Shown: piece by piece, positions 1-8,424 of the stretch
Layout of the letters: each line of letters starts with the position of its first letter
How positions within the stretch are numbered: the stretch's first letter is position 1
NCBI GenBank assembly: GCA_012523085.1
Contig: JAAYJC010000015.1
Coordinates: forward strand, 1 to 64,000
DNA length: 64,000 bases
Source: Clostridiales bacterium
GTDB lineage: Bacteria > Bacillota > Clostridia > Oscillospirales > Oscillospiraceae
Direction: 5' to 3'
The notes under the pieces: model-generated
The model's database searches: none
What the model saw: the letters and a program-made list of their open reading frames with translations, nothing else
Told to the model about the DNA's origin: nothing
Position numbers and translations under genes: made by a program

Positions 1-2
1 TA

Positions 3-152
3 AAAACATTGAATGAGCCTATCGGCGGCATAAACGTGGTCAAGATTGATGAAACATGCAAATGCTTTGAAGTTAATTACCGTATAGGTAAAAGCGTGGT
101 GGAATCAGTAAAAAGACAGGGTGACGGTTCATGTGTCCGGCCGGACACATGA
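3..152 (+). CDS. Partial hypothetical protein (C-terminal end only)
   Basis: An open frame enters from the left edge and runs 49 codons to a TGA. It reads as ordinary protein (for example INVVKIDETCKCFEVNYRIG), but I do not recognise the family. Its last 13 codons lie inside the large palindrome described separately, so the C-terminal tail (QGDGSCVRPDT) is encoded by the repeat. That suggests the palindrome inserted at, or evolved into, the 3' end of the gene. It converges on murF. The call rests only on an uninterrupted frame at a contig edge. Confidence 0.4.
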   Translation, partial: KTLNEPIGGINVVKIDETCKCFEVNYRIGKSVVESVKRQGDGSCVRPDT

Positions 153-167
153 ACCGTCACCCTGTCT
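114..167. repeat. Perfect 54-bp palindrome between convergent genes
   Basis: Two 27-base arms are exact reverse complements with no loop, meeting at CCGG in the centre (140/141). The arms contain GGGTGACGGTTCATGTGTCC. It lies between the incoming plus-strand gene and murF on the minus strand, so either transcript would fold into a very stable hairpin. There is no strong U-tract, so a dispersed extragenic palindrome is as likely as a terminator. Confidence 0.85.
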
Positions 168-177
168 CCCCTGTCTT

Positions 178-1551
178 TCAGTAAAGCTTTTTGAGTTCGG
201 CAGCGATTTCTTCAAAGTGCATGCTGTGGGAGGCTTTGACCAGCACATTGTCTCCCTTTTTTATCATCGACGGCAATTCGGCCAAAAGTCCGGTAATCGA
301 AGAAAAATGTTCCGCTTCTTTCCCCTTCCCGGCAATAACAAACCCATTATGAATATGCTCTGCCGTTTCCCCGCAGGTGATCAGCAAATCCACGCCGTTT
401 TCCGCCGCCAGCCTTCCGGTTTCTTCATGCAGTCTTTTTGATTCCCCGCCCAGTTCCTTCATGTCACCCAATATCGCAACTCTGCGTCCGTTTAGCGTGC
501 ACAAAGACCGGACGGAAGCCGAAACGGAGTTTGGATTTGCGTTATAACAGTCGTCAATCAGCATAATATACCCTGTGTTGATGATATTCGCTCTGCCGCC
601 CACCGGAGCATAACGCATAATGCCTTCTCTGATTTCTTCATCGGTCAGACCGAGACGGTGCCCGATAACCACCGCAGGCAGCGCGCTTAAAACCATATGG
701 CGCCCAAAAGCCGGGATAAATACCTCAAGCCGTCCGCCCGGGTATACGATATCCGCCGATATTCCGTCGATACCGTGCTGAACAATGTTTTCCGCCCTGT
801 AGTCACAGCGCTCACCCAATCCGAACGTGATCTTGCGGATACCGGGCTCGGCAGAATACAACAGTTCGTCGTCGCCGTTAACGACTGCGACGGAATCCGG
901 CTTCATATAAGCAAATACCTCGCTTTTTGCTTTTAGGACGCCGTTTAAATCACCCAGCGTTTCCAGATGGGAATGGCCGATTGCGGTCATCAGGCAGATA
1001 TCGGGCCGAACCATTTTCCCGAGCCTGCTCATCTCCCCAAAATCGCTGATGCCCATTTCGATAACGGCGGCCTCATGCTTCTTCGAAAGTGAAAGGAGCG
1101 TAAGCGGCACGCCGATCTCGTTGTTCAGATTTTCCGCTGTTTTTAAAACGCTCAGTTTCGCCGATAACACTGCCGCGGTCATCTCCTTGGCCGTGGTTTT
1201 CCCTACGCTTCCTGTCACGCCGATCAACGGAATGTCAAACATCCCCCGGTAAAACGCGCCGAGTTCTTTGAGCGCTGTAAGTGTTGATTTTACAAGAATA
1301 TACGGACCTTCCGGAGCGTTGAGCTCATGCTCTGCCAGGCAGCAGACAGCGCCGCTTCGAAAAGCAAGATTTGCAAAGTCATGTCCGTCCACCCGTTCGC
1401 CCCGAATGCAGACAAACAGGTTCCCCGGTTTTATTTCGCGGTTGTCGCGTACTACGCCCGTAACCGGAGCAGATTTTTTCTCAGAGTCTCCGATATACAG
1501 GCCGCCGGTCGCTTCCGCTACGGCAGAAAGCGGCAAGGGCTTCATGTTCAT
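178..1551 (-). CDS. murF: UDP-N-acetylmuramoyl-tripeptide--D-alanyl-D-alanine ligase
   Basis: Cytoplasmic ATP-dependent Mur ligase that adds D-Ala-D-Ala to UDP-MurNAc-tripeptide, the last soluble step of peptidoglycan precursor synthesis. The protein is 457 aa, normal for MurF. The Mur P-loop GSVGKTT lies near residues 113-119, preceded by the N-terminal uridine-binding domain (NREIKPGNLFVCIRGERVDG) and followed by the central-domain ENLNNEIGVPL and the C-terminal DDCYNANPNS. The start was placed at the ATG that overlaps the ddl stop as ATGA, with GGAG 10 nt upstream. A longer frame begins inside ddl but has no ribosome site. ddl and murF are therefore translationally coupled, so the dipeptide and its ligase are made together. 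Confidence 0.96.
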   Translation of the reverse strand: MNMKPLPLSAVAEATGGLYIGDSEKKSAPVTGVVRDNREIKPGNLFVCIRGERVDGHDFANLAFRSGAVCCLAEHELNAPEGPYILVKSTLTALKELGAFYRGMFDIPLIGVTGSVGKTTAKEMTAAVLSAKLSVLKTAENLNNEIGVPLTLLSLSKKHEAAVIEMGISDFGEMSRLGKMVRPDICLMTAIGHSHLETLGDLNGVLKAKSEVFAYMKPDSVAVVNGDDELLYSAEPGIRKITFGLGERCDYRAENIVQHGIDGISADIVYPGGRLEVFIPAFGRHMVLSALPAVVIGHRLGLTDEEIREGIMRYAPVGGRANIINTGYIMLIDDCYNANPNSVSASVRSLCTLNGRRVAILGDMKELGGESKRLHEETGRLAAENGVDLLITCGETAEHIHNGFVIAGKGKEAEHFSSITGLLAELPSMIKKGDNVLVKASHSMHFEEIAAELKKLY

Positions 1552-2600
1552 TTCTTTGCATCTCCGTCCTCGTATTTCTGCAGCGATAGATTGACAATGA
1601 TCTCGCACAACCGGTCATACGAAATACCGACTGCCGCGGCTTCCTGCGGCAGAAGGCTCGTCGGTGTTAAACCGGGCAGTGTATTTCCTTCAAGACACCA
1701 TACTTTCCCGTCGTCATCGACAATAAAATCCATACGCCCGTAGACATTAAACATCAGGACCTCAAATACGCGTTCCGCCGTTCTTTGCAGCTCAGCCGCG
1801 ATATCCGGAGGCAGGTCCGCCGGACAGTACTCGTCCGTTAAGCCGCTCTGGTACTTATTTTTGTAATCATAAAAGCCGGATTTCGGACATATCTCAATAA
1901 CCGGCAGGGCTTTCTTATTTAAAACGCCGACATCGCACTCCCTGCCCTTTATGTACTGCTCGACAATCGCATTGTCCTCATAAATAAATGCCGTTTCCAG
2001 CGCCTTTTCGTATTCCTCTTCGGAAAAAACGATCGATGTGCCGACAGAGCTGCCACCCGAAAGAGGCTTTACGACGCAGGGAAAGCCGATGTCCGCATAA
2101 GGTTTCTCGTTTTTGTTCACCGTTATACCGCACGGCGTTAAAATTCCGTTTTGCGCAAACAGCTGTTTTGCGATACCTTTGTTCATTGCCAGGACGCTGC
2201 CCAGATGTCCGGTGCCTGTGTACTTGATACCGGCCATATCGAAGGTTGCCTGAACTTTACCGTCCTCTCCGTCCTCCCCGTGCAGACCCATGAACACGAT
2301 ATCCGCGGCCCTGCAGATTTCTATGATATTGTCGCCCATCCGGCTGTCGTTTTGCTGTGCCCGGGCCGCCTTTATCGCCTGAAGATCCGGCGCTTCTTCT
2401 CCGACCGCCATAAAACGGTCATCAGGCTCCGCATTGAAGATATCTTCGGGTTTTTCGTATAAACCCCGGTATCCGAAATACAGGTCGATAAGAACAACCC
2501 TGTGCCCGAGTCTGCGCAGCGCCGCCGCCGCCAATGAACCGCTGGCTATTGATACGTCCCGCTCGGCCGAAAGGCCGCCGCACAACACGATGATATTCAA
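1548..2600 (-). CDS. ddl: D-alanine--D-alanine ligase
   Basis: ATP-grasp enzyme that joins two D-alanines for peptidoglycan precursors. It has 350 aa, the usual length. Visible motifs are the N-terminal CGGLSAERDVSIASG, LHGEDGEDGKVQ near 106-117, the flexible ATP loop SGGSSVGTS near 181-189, and the Mg/ATP region EGNTLPGLTPTSLLPQ at the C terminus. GMTP, the common form of the last motif, is GLTP here. The start codon is TTG, preceded by GGAGGGG. It forms the first gene of a two-gene operon with murF. Alr, which supplies D-alanine, is encoded about 56 kb away in the same window. Confidence 0.96.
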   Translation of the reverse strand: MNIIVLCGGLSAERDVSIASGSLAAAALRRLGHRVVLIDLYFGYRGLYEKPEDIFNAEPDDRFMAVGEEAPDLQAIKAARAQQNDSRMGDNIIEICRAADIVFMGLHGEDGEDGKVQATFDMAGIKYTGTGHLGSVLAMNKGIAKQLFAQNGILTPCGITVNKNEKPYADIGFPCVVKPLSGGSSVGTSIVFSEEEYEKALETAFIYEDNAIVEQYIKGRECDVGVLNKKALPVIEICPKSGFYDYKNKYQSGLTDEYCPADLPPDIAAELQRTAERVFEVLMFNVYGRMDFIVDDDGKVWCLEGNTLPGLTPTSLLPQEAAAVGISYDRLCEIIVNLSLQKYEDGDAKK

Positions 2601-2629
2601 TAAAACCCCTCCGTCAGGATGAATAGATT

Positions 2630-2638
2630 ATTGTATCA
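2630..2638 (-). promoter_or_regulatory. Possible extended -10 promoter of ddl-murF
   Basis: The minus strand reads TGATACAAT about 30 nt upstream of the ddl start, matching an extended -10 (TGnTACAAT). No good -35 is present at 16-18 bp, so this relies on the TGn extension alone. Confidence 0.35.
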
Positions 2639-3037
2639 ATATACATCAATCAAACGGCATATACAACCGAAAAGAATATGAAAATGGTTTTTTCTAAGCC
2701 CTAAATTTCGGCCTTTTGGTGTCAAGAAGCTGAAAATAACGCATATAATTCAGTCCTTCAAAGGCGAGTAACCGGTCAATCCGGTCTGCCCGATATGCTC
2801 TGCCTCCCATGGCATAACAGTTGTCTTTGGCAGGCACACGGGCTGCGAAGCAGCAAATATCTGACCATGTAAGCATTTATGTAAACAAAAACGGTGATTT
2901 TTCGAAACAAAGGGGGACGCAGCCGTTTTTCGACACAGCCCGCGTCCCTTTTTGTCTTTCCGGTTTTGTTTGTGAGAGTATCACATAATAATTATATTAA
3001 TCGACATATTTATTGCGGATTAGTATAATACCGGTGT
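2639..3037. other. Intergenic region with one terminator-like hairpin
   Basis: About 400 bases without a convincing gene. The only clear structure is GGGACGC (2914-2920) pairing with GCGTCCC (2942-2948), followed on the plus strand by five T. On the minus strand it lies downstream of the SLH gene and probably ends its transcript, although the minus-strand T-run is broken. A 60-codon minus-strand frame (2694-2876) has no ribosome site or recognisable content. Confidence 0.5.
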
Positions 3038-4294
3038 TTACGGATTGAGCGTAACGTATGTGCGCACGCCCATAAGTATGGCGGCTTCTCTCGTAGCCGT
3101 GCCATAGCCAACCGCTTCCTGAGCGGGCAGCACGGCTCTCGGCATAAACAGGCCGTTAGCGTCACCTTTTATGATGCCGAGCCTAGACATAAACTTGGTG
3201 GCTTCGACAGCGTACGAAGAGATGTCCTTCTGATCCGGGAAATCAGGTATGCCATCGATCGAGTAATCAATATCGGGGATATCCATCGCCTTTATAGCCC
3301 TGAAAAGCATGGTAGCGCACTGCTCACGGGTGATCGTTTCGACGGGATCGAAGGTGCTTTCCGATGTGCCCGTCGTTATACCCAATGTATATGCTTTCAG
3401 TATCTGCTCGTTGGATGTATCCTTGAAGGGGTTGGGTGAAACCGGATCGGGGTTGTCTCCGGTGCTTTTTATGTAGAGCAAAATGGCCAACTCGCAAAAT
3501 TCTTCACGGGTGACGGGTTTTGAAAGATCGGCAGATGCAATGGAAGCGGGGATAAGCCCCAGCGCCTCAGCGTATTCAAGCTCTTCTATTGCCCAGCTGG
3601 AACCTTCGATCGGCTTTGCGCCTGTAAGCCGGAAGGGTACGGCCATGACGAAGGTCGCGGCGGAATAATAATGATCTTGCGTATAAAGGCGCATTTCAAA
3701 GTCACCGTTAAGATTGGGCGCCTTGACCTCCACCGCTCCGCTGCCGGCTTTTACGTAGGCGTAACCGCCCCATTCCGTGTGCTTTGCGCCCTTCTCGTAT
3801 ATCGCAACAAAAGCACCCTCGTCCTCCATCAGCTGCGTTACTTCGGAATACCGGACTGTGATCATCGTGCCGGCAGTATGTGTTTCCTTATCGAGTGATA
3901 TTTTACCCGGGTTATTTACAGTAACATTCCCAACAGTAAACGAAACCTTCATTACAAAAGTCTCATCTGTATACTCATTATCCTTGTTATAAAGCCGTAC
4001 CTCATATGCGCCCTCCTCGTCGGGGGCGGTGAGGTCAAGAACATTCGACCCAATATCAAGATAGGCATAAGCACCCCATTCTTCATGCGCTGCACCGGCT
4101 TCATAGACGGCGACGAAAGCATCATTGTCGACCATCTGTTGTGTGATTCCGGACGTTGTGACGGTAACTTTCTCTCCCGGTGCATAAATGGCTTTGTCAA
4201 GCGAAATGTTCGCCGCTGCGAAAGCTGTGACACCGAGGGACAAACAAAGCGCGAGAAACACAATTATGCCGAGTGCTCGTTTCTTTATATTCAT
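3038..4294 (-). CDS. Secreted SLH-domain surface protein with two Ig-like repeats
   Basis: Predicted cell-surface protein. Residues 1-27 form a Sec signal peptide (MNIKKRALG start, hydrophobic core, AFAA cleavage region). Two repeats of about 100 aa follow (roughly 28-125 and 132-225). Each opens with a version of SLDK...G...TV and contains AFVA-YE-GA-H-EWG-YAY, so they are clearly duplicated Ig-like beta domains. The remainder (about 230-418) carries S-layer-homology modules with the usual ITREQ and VTREEF motifs, which in this family bind pyruvylated secondary cell-wall polymer. AGGGG precedes the ATG. It stands alone between terminator-like hairpins. The ligand of the Ig-like part is unknown. 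Confidence 0.88.
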   Translation of the reverse strand: MNIKKRALGIIVFLALCLSLGVTAFAAANISLDKAIYAPGEKVTVTTSGITQQMVDNDAFVAVYEAGAAHEEWGAYAYLDIGSNVLDLTAPDEEGAYEVRLYNKDNEYTDETFVMKVSFTVGNVTVNNPGKISLDKETHTAGTMITVRYSEVTQLMEDEGAFVAIYEKGAKHTEWGGYAYVKAGSGAVEVKAPNLNGDFEMRLYTQDHYYSAATFVMAVPFRLTGAKPIEGSSWAIEELEYAEALGLIPASIASADLSKPVTREEFCELAILLYIKSTGDNPDPVSPNPFKDTSNEQILKAYTLGITTGTSESTFDPVETITREQCATMLFRAIKAMDIPDIDYSIDGIPDFPDQKDISSYAVEATKFMSRLGIIKGDANGLFMPRAVLPAQEAVGYGTATREAAILMGVRTYVTLNP

Positions 4295-4333
4295 TATTAT
4301 CCCCTTTCAACTTTTTATCTAAAACCTTAGTCA

Positions 4334-4361
4334 AGTATATCACAAATGTTTCCTTCTACAA
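4334..4361 (-). promoter_or_regulatory. Promoter of the SLH-protein gene
   Basis: On the minus strand TTGTAG, a 16-bp spacer and TATACT with an upstream TG (TGATATACT) form a good extended -10 sigma-A promoter, about 40 nt upstream of the start codon. Confidence 0.6.
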
Positions 4362-4411
4362 CATTTTCTTTGGTGCAAAAAGGGGTAAATACAATACTTT
4401 AGCATAAATAA

Positions 4412-4449
4412 ACCGCAACCCTTCGATTCATTAACCGAAAGGCTGCGGT
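4412..4449 (-). terminator. Terminator-like hairpin downstream of GRE1
   Basis: A 14-bp stem with two mismatches (ACCGCAACCCTTCG against CGAAAGGCTGCGGT) is followed on the minus strand by TTTATTTA. It sits between the GRE1 stop and the SLH promoter, as expected for the end of the GRE1 transcript. Confidence 0.55.
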
Positions 4450-4507
4450 ATATTTTGTCTCTTATTGTGCTTGATTCCGCATGTACGGAATATCCGGCGG
4501 TATAATT

Positions 4508-6994
4508 TTAAAACGACTGCTCGGTGCGCATGATGAAGTCATCCTGGGTGTTCTTGCTCAGCGTTACAAAATAAGTTGAGAAGCCTGCAATGCGGACGAT
4601 CAGATCCTTATGCTCCTCGGGTTTCTCCTGCGCTTCGTGCAGGGCTTCCGAGCTGACAACATTGAACTGCACCTGCATACCGCCGAGTTTAAAGTAGGCC
4701 TTGATCAGCTGCTTTAGCTTTTCCGCGCCTTCGTCGCCCTCCACAGAAGACGGCGTGAAGCGGATATTCAGCTGGTCGCCGTTGGACAGCTCGCGATGCG
4801 GAAGCTTTGCGGCGCTGCGCAGATATGCGGTCGGACCCTTCTTATCAAAGCCCTGACGCGGCGAGATGGCGTCCGCAATCGGCTCTCCGGCCTTTCTGCC
4901 GTCCGGTGTCGCGCCAACCATCGCGCCCATGTAGATATGCGCGGTCATCGTGAAGGTACCGCCGGAGAATTTGCCGCGCGGACCTTCTGCGTTTGCCATG
5001 ATATCGGCAAACAGACCAAGCGCCCAGGAGGCCAGCTCGTCTACTTCGTCAATGTCGTTGCCGTAATGCGGTACTTCGTTAATGACCGTCTGGTGCAGCT
5101 GTTCGTAGCCTTCCCAGTTTGCCTGCAACGCGTCATAAAGCTCTTTAAGTGTGACGGTTTTATCGTCAAAGCACAGCTTCTTAATGGCCATCAGGCTGTC
5201 GCCCACATTGGCGGTTCCGCAGGCTGTCAGACCGGTGCGGTTATATTTAGCGCCGCCTTGGGTGACGTCCTTGCCCTTTTCCATACAGCCGTCCATCATT
5301 GAGGAGGCGACGATGCAGGGAAAATAATGGGAGTAAACCATTTCATAGATATTGGCGTAGGAAACAGTCCAATCGAGGATATACTGCATTTGAGCCTTGA
5401 ACGCTTCCTTGAATTCTTCGAAGCTTTCATACTCGTACAGCTTCTTGACGGGCAGCGCCATCTTTCCTGTCCGGGAATTTAAACCGCCGTTTATCGTAAT
5501 CGCCACGACATCGACCATGTTCCAGATTGATTCCCGACCCGTCATGCCGCAAGCCGGCCATTCGTTTCCGGTTCCGCCGGGCTCCACACACCCTACAATG
5601 CTGTAGTTGCAGGCGTCCTCCAGCGAAAACCCGATGTCCATCAGAGACTTGATGATGATATCGTCGTTTTGCAGCTGCGGAATTCCGCCGCAAAGCTTAC
5701 TGGACTCGATGCCCAGACGCCATATCTCCGGCGGTGTATTTTTGTTGATCCTGAGCGCAACGGTGGGATCGGGGAACTTCATGCGGCCGTAAGTCTGCAG
5801 CAGTAAGTAGGTGGCGGGCGTGGTATCATCCGAACCGTCGGCATTGCATCCGCCCAGCGTGATGTTGATACCGGCCGTGGGCGTAAGTCCGTTATAGATG
5901 GAAGAATAGAGACTCTGGCCTTGGCTGATAAGCTCAATAATGCGTTTGTTGTCCGCAAAGGAGGGCAGCACGATAATGTCGCTCAAACGCAAAATAAACG
6001 CATCGGAGTATTCCTGAGCTTCTTCCGGTGTAATTGATTTTTCATCCAGCTGCTTTTTCAACAGATGGCCTGTGTACTTGTCTATCCTTCCGATAGACTG
6101 GCCGTGCTGCTGGGCGTCGGTAGATAGCATCAACTGATAGAAGATAGCGGCCTGCAGGCCCTCCCAAAATGTACGGGCGGGATTCTCCATGATCCAATCA
6201 AGGGAATCGGCCATACGTAAAAGCTCGTCTTTGCGCGCGCCCGTCTCATTTTTCGCCTTTTCCCTGCAGCCTTCCGCATAGCGTTTAGACAGCAAAATCG
6301 CTCCGTCACAGATTTTGATCAGCGCGTGATAGAAGACATGGGATTTGGCCTTGTCGCCGAAAACCTTGCCTTTCATCGCGCTGAGCTTCTCCTGCGCTTC
6401 TTTACGGACCGCGCCGAAGCCCGTGTTGATGACTTTATTGAAATTAGCGATATAGTGACCCTGCGGCATACCGGACACACCGGAGAAGAAAGGATCATAT
6501 TTCCCTATCTGAAGGATGCAGCCATTTCCTGCAGCCTCCCAAAAATCATCGGTCATAGCACCTGTGACCAGACTGGATATCGTCTTGTCCTTCCAGTAAT
6601 CATAGGCTTCCCTGAAAATTTCGCGCTGTTCGTCGCTCATATAAATCGAATCCGAGGACTGCCATGCCTTCTTAAAATTCTCATCCGTATCATTCACGAC
6701 GCCGGGAATCCATTTGCAATCCCATTCCACATAGGGGCTTAAGGACCGCTCGTCTGGCCCCGGTGTTCCGACAAAAATATCATCATCGAATACGTTGATC
6801 TGCCGGGTTGCACACCAAGTATAAAAAGCATTGGCACGCTTGAGAATCGGGAACTCGTTGTCATGGTTTTTGCAGTAATCCGTGTATATCTTCGTGCGTT
6901 CGGAGTTGATGGTCATATAACGGCCGCCGGTAAATACATCTCGTTTTGCGCGGATGCGTTTAATGCGGTCGGATAACGGTGCAAACTGAAACAT
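4508..6994 (-). CDS. Glycyl radical enzyme 1 (PFL2/dehydratase-type)
   Basis: Oxygen-sensitive cytoplasmic enzyme that uses a backbone glycyl radical and a thiyl radical to eliminate from or cleave its substrate. The protein is about 828 aa. The active-site motif is VGCVEPGGTGNEW (Cys near 469 and Glu two residues later, the pair used by GRE eluting water or amine from 1,2-diol-like substrates), and the radical loop is RIAGFSTYF with Gly near 804. The CC pair of true pyruvate formate-lyase is absent. The start is the ATG after AAGGAG; an ATG six codons upstream precedes that site and is rejected. The activase gene lies divergently across a shared promoter region, and a close paralogue (GRE2) is near 43-45 kb. 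The substrate cannot be assigned. Confidence 0.93.
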   Translation of the reverse strand: MFQFAPLSDRIKRIRAKRDVFTGGRYMTINSERTKIYTDYCKNHDNEFPILKRANAFYTWCATRQINVFDDDIFVGTPGPDERSLSPYVEWDCKWIPGVVNDTDENFKKAWQSSDSIYMSDEQREIFREAYDYWKDKTISSLVTGAMTDDFWEAAGNGCILQIGKYDPFFSGVSGMPQGHYIANFNKVINTGFGAVRKEAQEKLSAMKGKVFGDKAKSHVFYHALIKICDGAILLSKRYAEGCREKAKNETGARKDELLRMADSLDWIMENPARTFWEGLQAAIFYQLMLSTDAQQHGQSIGRIDKYTGHLLKKQLDEKSITPEEAQEYSDAFILRLSDIIVLPSFADNKRIIELISQGQSLYSSIYNGLTPTAGINITLGGCNADGSDDTTPATYLLLQTYGRMKFPDPTVALRINKNTPPEIWRLGIESSKLCGGIPQLQNDDIIIKSLMDIGFSLEDACNYSIVGCVEPGGTGNEWPACGMTGRESIWNMVDVVAITINGGLNSRTGKMALPVKKLYEYESFEEFKEAFKAQMQYILDWTVSYANIYEMVYSHYFPCIVASSMMDGCMEKGKDVTQGGAKYNRTGLTACGTANVGDSLMAIKKLCFDDKTVTLKELYDALQANWEGYEQLHQTVINEVPHYGNDIDEVDELASWALGLFADIMANAEGPRGKFSGGTFTMTAHIYMGAMVGATPDGRKAGEPIADAISPRQGFDKKGPTAYLRSAAKLPHRELSNGDQLNIRFTPSSVEGDEGAEKLKQLIKAYFKLGGMQVQFNVVSSEALHEAQEKPEEHKDLIVRIAGFSTYFVTLSKNTQDDFIMRTEQSF

Positions 6995-7104
6995 AGGCTC
7001 TCTCCTTTTCATTTGGTATAGCTCGAAGCAGCCATTCCGCTGCGTGCCTCCATCCGGGTTTCTTCAGCTAATGGTTATAAGTGATGGAGATTACTGTTAT
7101 TAAC

Positions 7105-7133
7105 ATTATAGCATAACGATATTTATTTTACAA
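7105..7133 (-). promoter_or_regulatory. Promoter of GRE1
   Basis: The minus strand shows TTGTAA, a 17-bp spacer and TATAAT with the extension TGC directly upstream. This is a strong extended -10 promoter giving a leader of roughly 105 nt before the GRE1 start. The outer end of the -35 overlaps the direct-repeat operator candidate. Confidence 0.7.
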
Positions 7134-7151
7134 TGCGTTAGTAATGCGTTA
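7132..7151. promoter_or_regulatory. 11-bp-period direct repeat, candidate activator site
   Basis: AATGCGTTA occurs twice (7132-7140 and 7143-7151), giving an exact 11-bp period, one helical turn, directly upstream of and touching the GRE1 -35. SARP-family activators bind direct repeats with this spacing next to -35 elements, and a SARP-type regulator is encoded 1.3 kb away. The assignment is inference. Confidence 0.5.
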
Positions 7152-7214
7152 ATCAGAATTTTCGATTTTTTCATTATTAATATAAGCGGTTGATTATTTA
7201 TGTCGTTCTGTCGA

Positions 7215-7243
7215 TTGTAATCATTATTTGTTTATATTATAAT
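7215..7243 (+). promoter_or_regulatory. Promoter of the GRE1 activase operon
   Basis: TTGTAA, a 17-bp spacer and a perfect TATAAT on the plus strand, with transcription predicted near 7250 and a leader of about 185 nt. The -35 hexamer is the same as that of the divergent GRE1 promoter. The leader contains a GC-rich hairpin, CCGCTT (7339-7344) with AAGCGG (7353-7358). Confidence 0.6.
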
Positions 7244-7435
7244 ATAGAAACAACGTGCGGAAAATACCTGCGTGATGCCTAAACTAATTTAGGTAAAACC
7301 TGGTTTTTCCCGTACCCCATATACTAAAATACGGCAGGCCGCTTGCCGGAATAAGCGGCAACCGCGACACATTCCGAGCTGCTCCGTGCTAAAGGAGTTT
7401 TAGTGGTTTGTGACCCGCGATGCATGGAGTAACCG

Positions 7436-8389
7436 ATGGAAAAAAAATTGACCGGTAAGACATATGATATACAGGGCTTCAGCGTACAGGACGGTCCCGG
7501 CATTCGTACAACCGTCTTTCTGAAAGGATGTCCTCTGCGCTGCCCCTGGTGCCACAGTCCCGAATCCCAAGCGTTTCATACGGAGCTGAACTGGATGAGC
7601 ATCCGCTGCCTCGGTCTTGACGAATGCGGAAAGTGCCTGGACGTCTGTCCCAACGGTGCGATTGCGCGCGGACCTTATAAAAAGAATGCCAAAGACGAGG
7701 ATATTGCCTATCCGGATGTCGATAAATCCAAATGCGACGACTGCGGAGCCTGTGCTAAGGCCTGCAAGGCCGACGCCTTGTATATGTGCGGAACCGATTA
7801 TACTGTCGATGAAATCATTCACCGCTTATTACGGGATAAGCCTTTTTATGAAGAATCCGGCGGCGGTGTTACCGTTTCCGGCGGGGAGTGTCTCAGTCAG
7901 CCCGAATTTACGCTGGAGCTCTTAAAACGCAGCAAGGAAAACGGTATACATACCGCGGTGGATACAACAGGCTTTATCAAATGGGAGATCATCGAGAAGG
8001 TTTTACCTTATACCGACCTGTTTCTTTACGATCTCAAATGCATGGACAGCGCGCTGCATAAACAGGTCATCGGTGTACCGAACGAGCTGATTTTGGAAAA
8101 CGCAAAAAAGATCGCACAAGCCGGCGGGCGTTTCTGGATCAGGATCCCGGTCATCACGATGCTCAACGACAGCAAGGAGCATTTTGACCTGTACTGTGAC
8201 TTTTTGTCGGAGATCAAAGATAGCATAGATATCGTTCAGCTGCTCCCCTATCACAAAATGGGTATTTCCAAGCATGACCGCTTGATGAAAAAGGAAAAGA
8301 TTTTTGTCGTCGAACCGCCTTCCGACGCACTTATGGAAGAACACAAAGCACGACTCGAAGCCTGCGGCCTGAAGGTCAGAATCCATTGA
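7436..8389 (+). CDS. Glycyl radical enzyme activating protein 1 (radical SAM)
   Basis: Cleaves S-adenosylmethionine at a [4Fe-4S] cluster and abstracts hydrogen from the GRE glycine. Residues 17-39 carry the activase signature VQDGPGIRTTVFLKGC with the CX3CX2C cluster ligands at Cys32, Cys36 and Cys39. An inserted ferredoxin-like segment (about 58-115) adds two four-cysteine clusters (CGKCLDVC and CDDCGACAKAC, with flanking cysteines). Then come SGGGVTVSGGE and DLFLYDLK. It is 317 aa, normal for the class with auxiliary clusters. GGAG precedes the ATG. It faces GRE1 and is the obvious partner. GRE2 has no neighbouring activase, so this protein may serve both. Confidence 0.94.
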   Translation: MEKKLTGKTYDIQGFSVQDGPGIRTTVFLKGCPLRCPWCHSPESQAFHTELNWMSIRCLGLDECGKCLDVCPNGAIARGPYKKNAKDEDIAYPDVDKSKCDDCGACAKACKADALYMCGTDYTVDEIIHRLLRDKPFYEESGGGVTVSGGECLSQPEFTLELLKRSKENGIHTAVDTTGFIKWEIIEKVLPYTDLFLYDLKCMDSALHKQVIGVPNELILENAKKIAQAGGRFWIRIPVITMLNDSKEHFDLYCDFLSEIKDSIDIVQLLPYHKMGISKHDRLMKKEKIFVVEPPSDALMEEHKARLEACGLKVRIH

Positions 8390-8424
8390 GAAAAACATCA
8401 TCACCGCGAAAGGAGGCCCGCTCT

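Noticed and set aside
2694..2876. 60-codon minus-strand frame
   Set aside because: No ribosome site, no family resemblance, and it lies in sequence otherwise typical of an intergenic region.
4508..6994. GRE1 (and GRE2) as pyruvate formate-lyase
   Set aside because: True PFL has two adjacent active-site cysteines; these enzymes have a single Cys followed two residues later by Glu.
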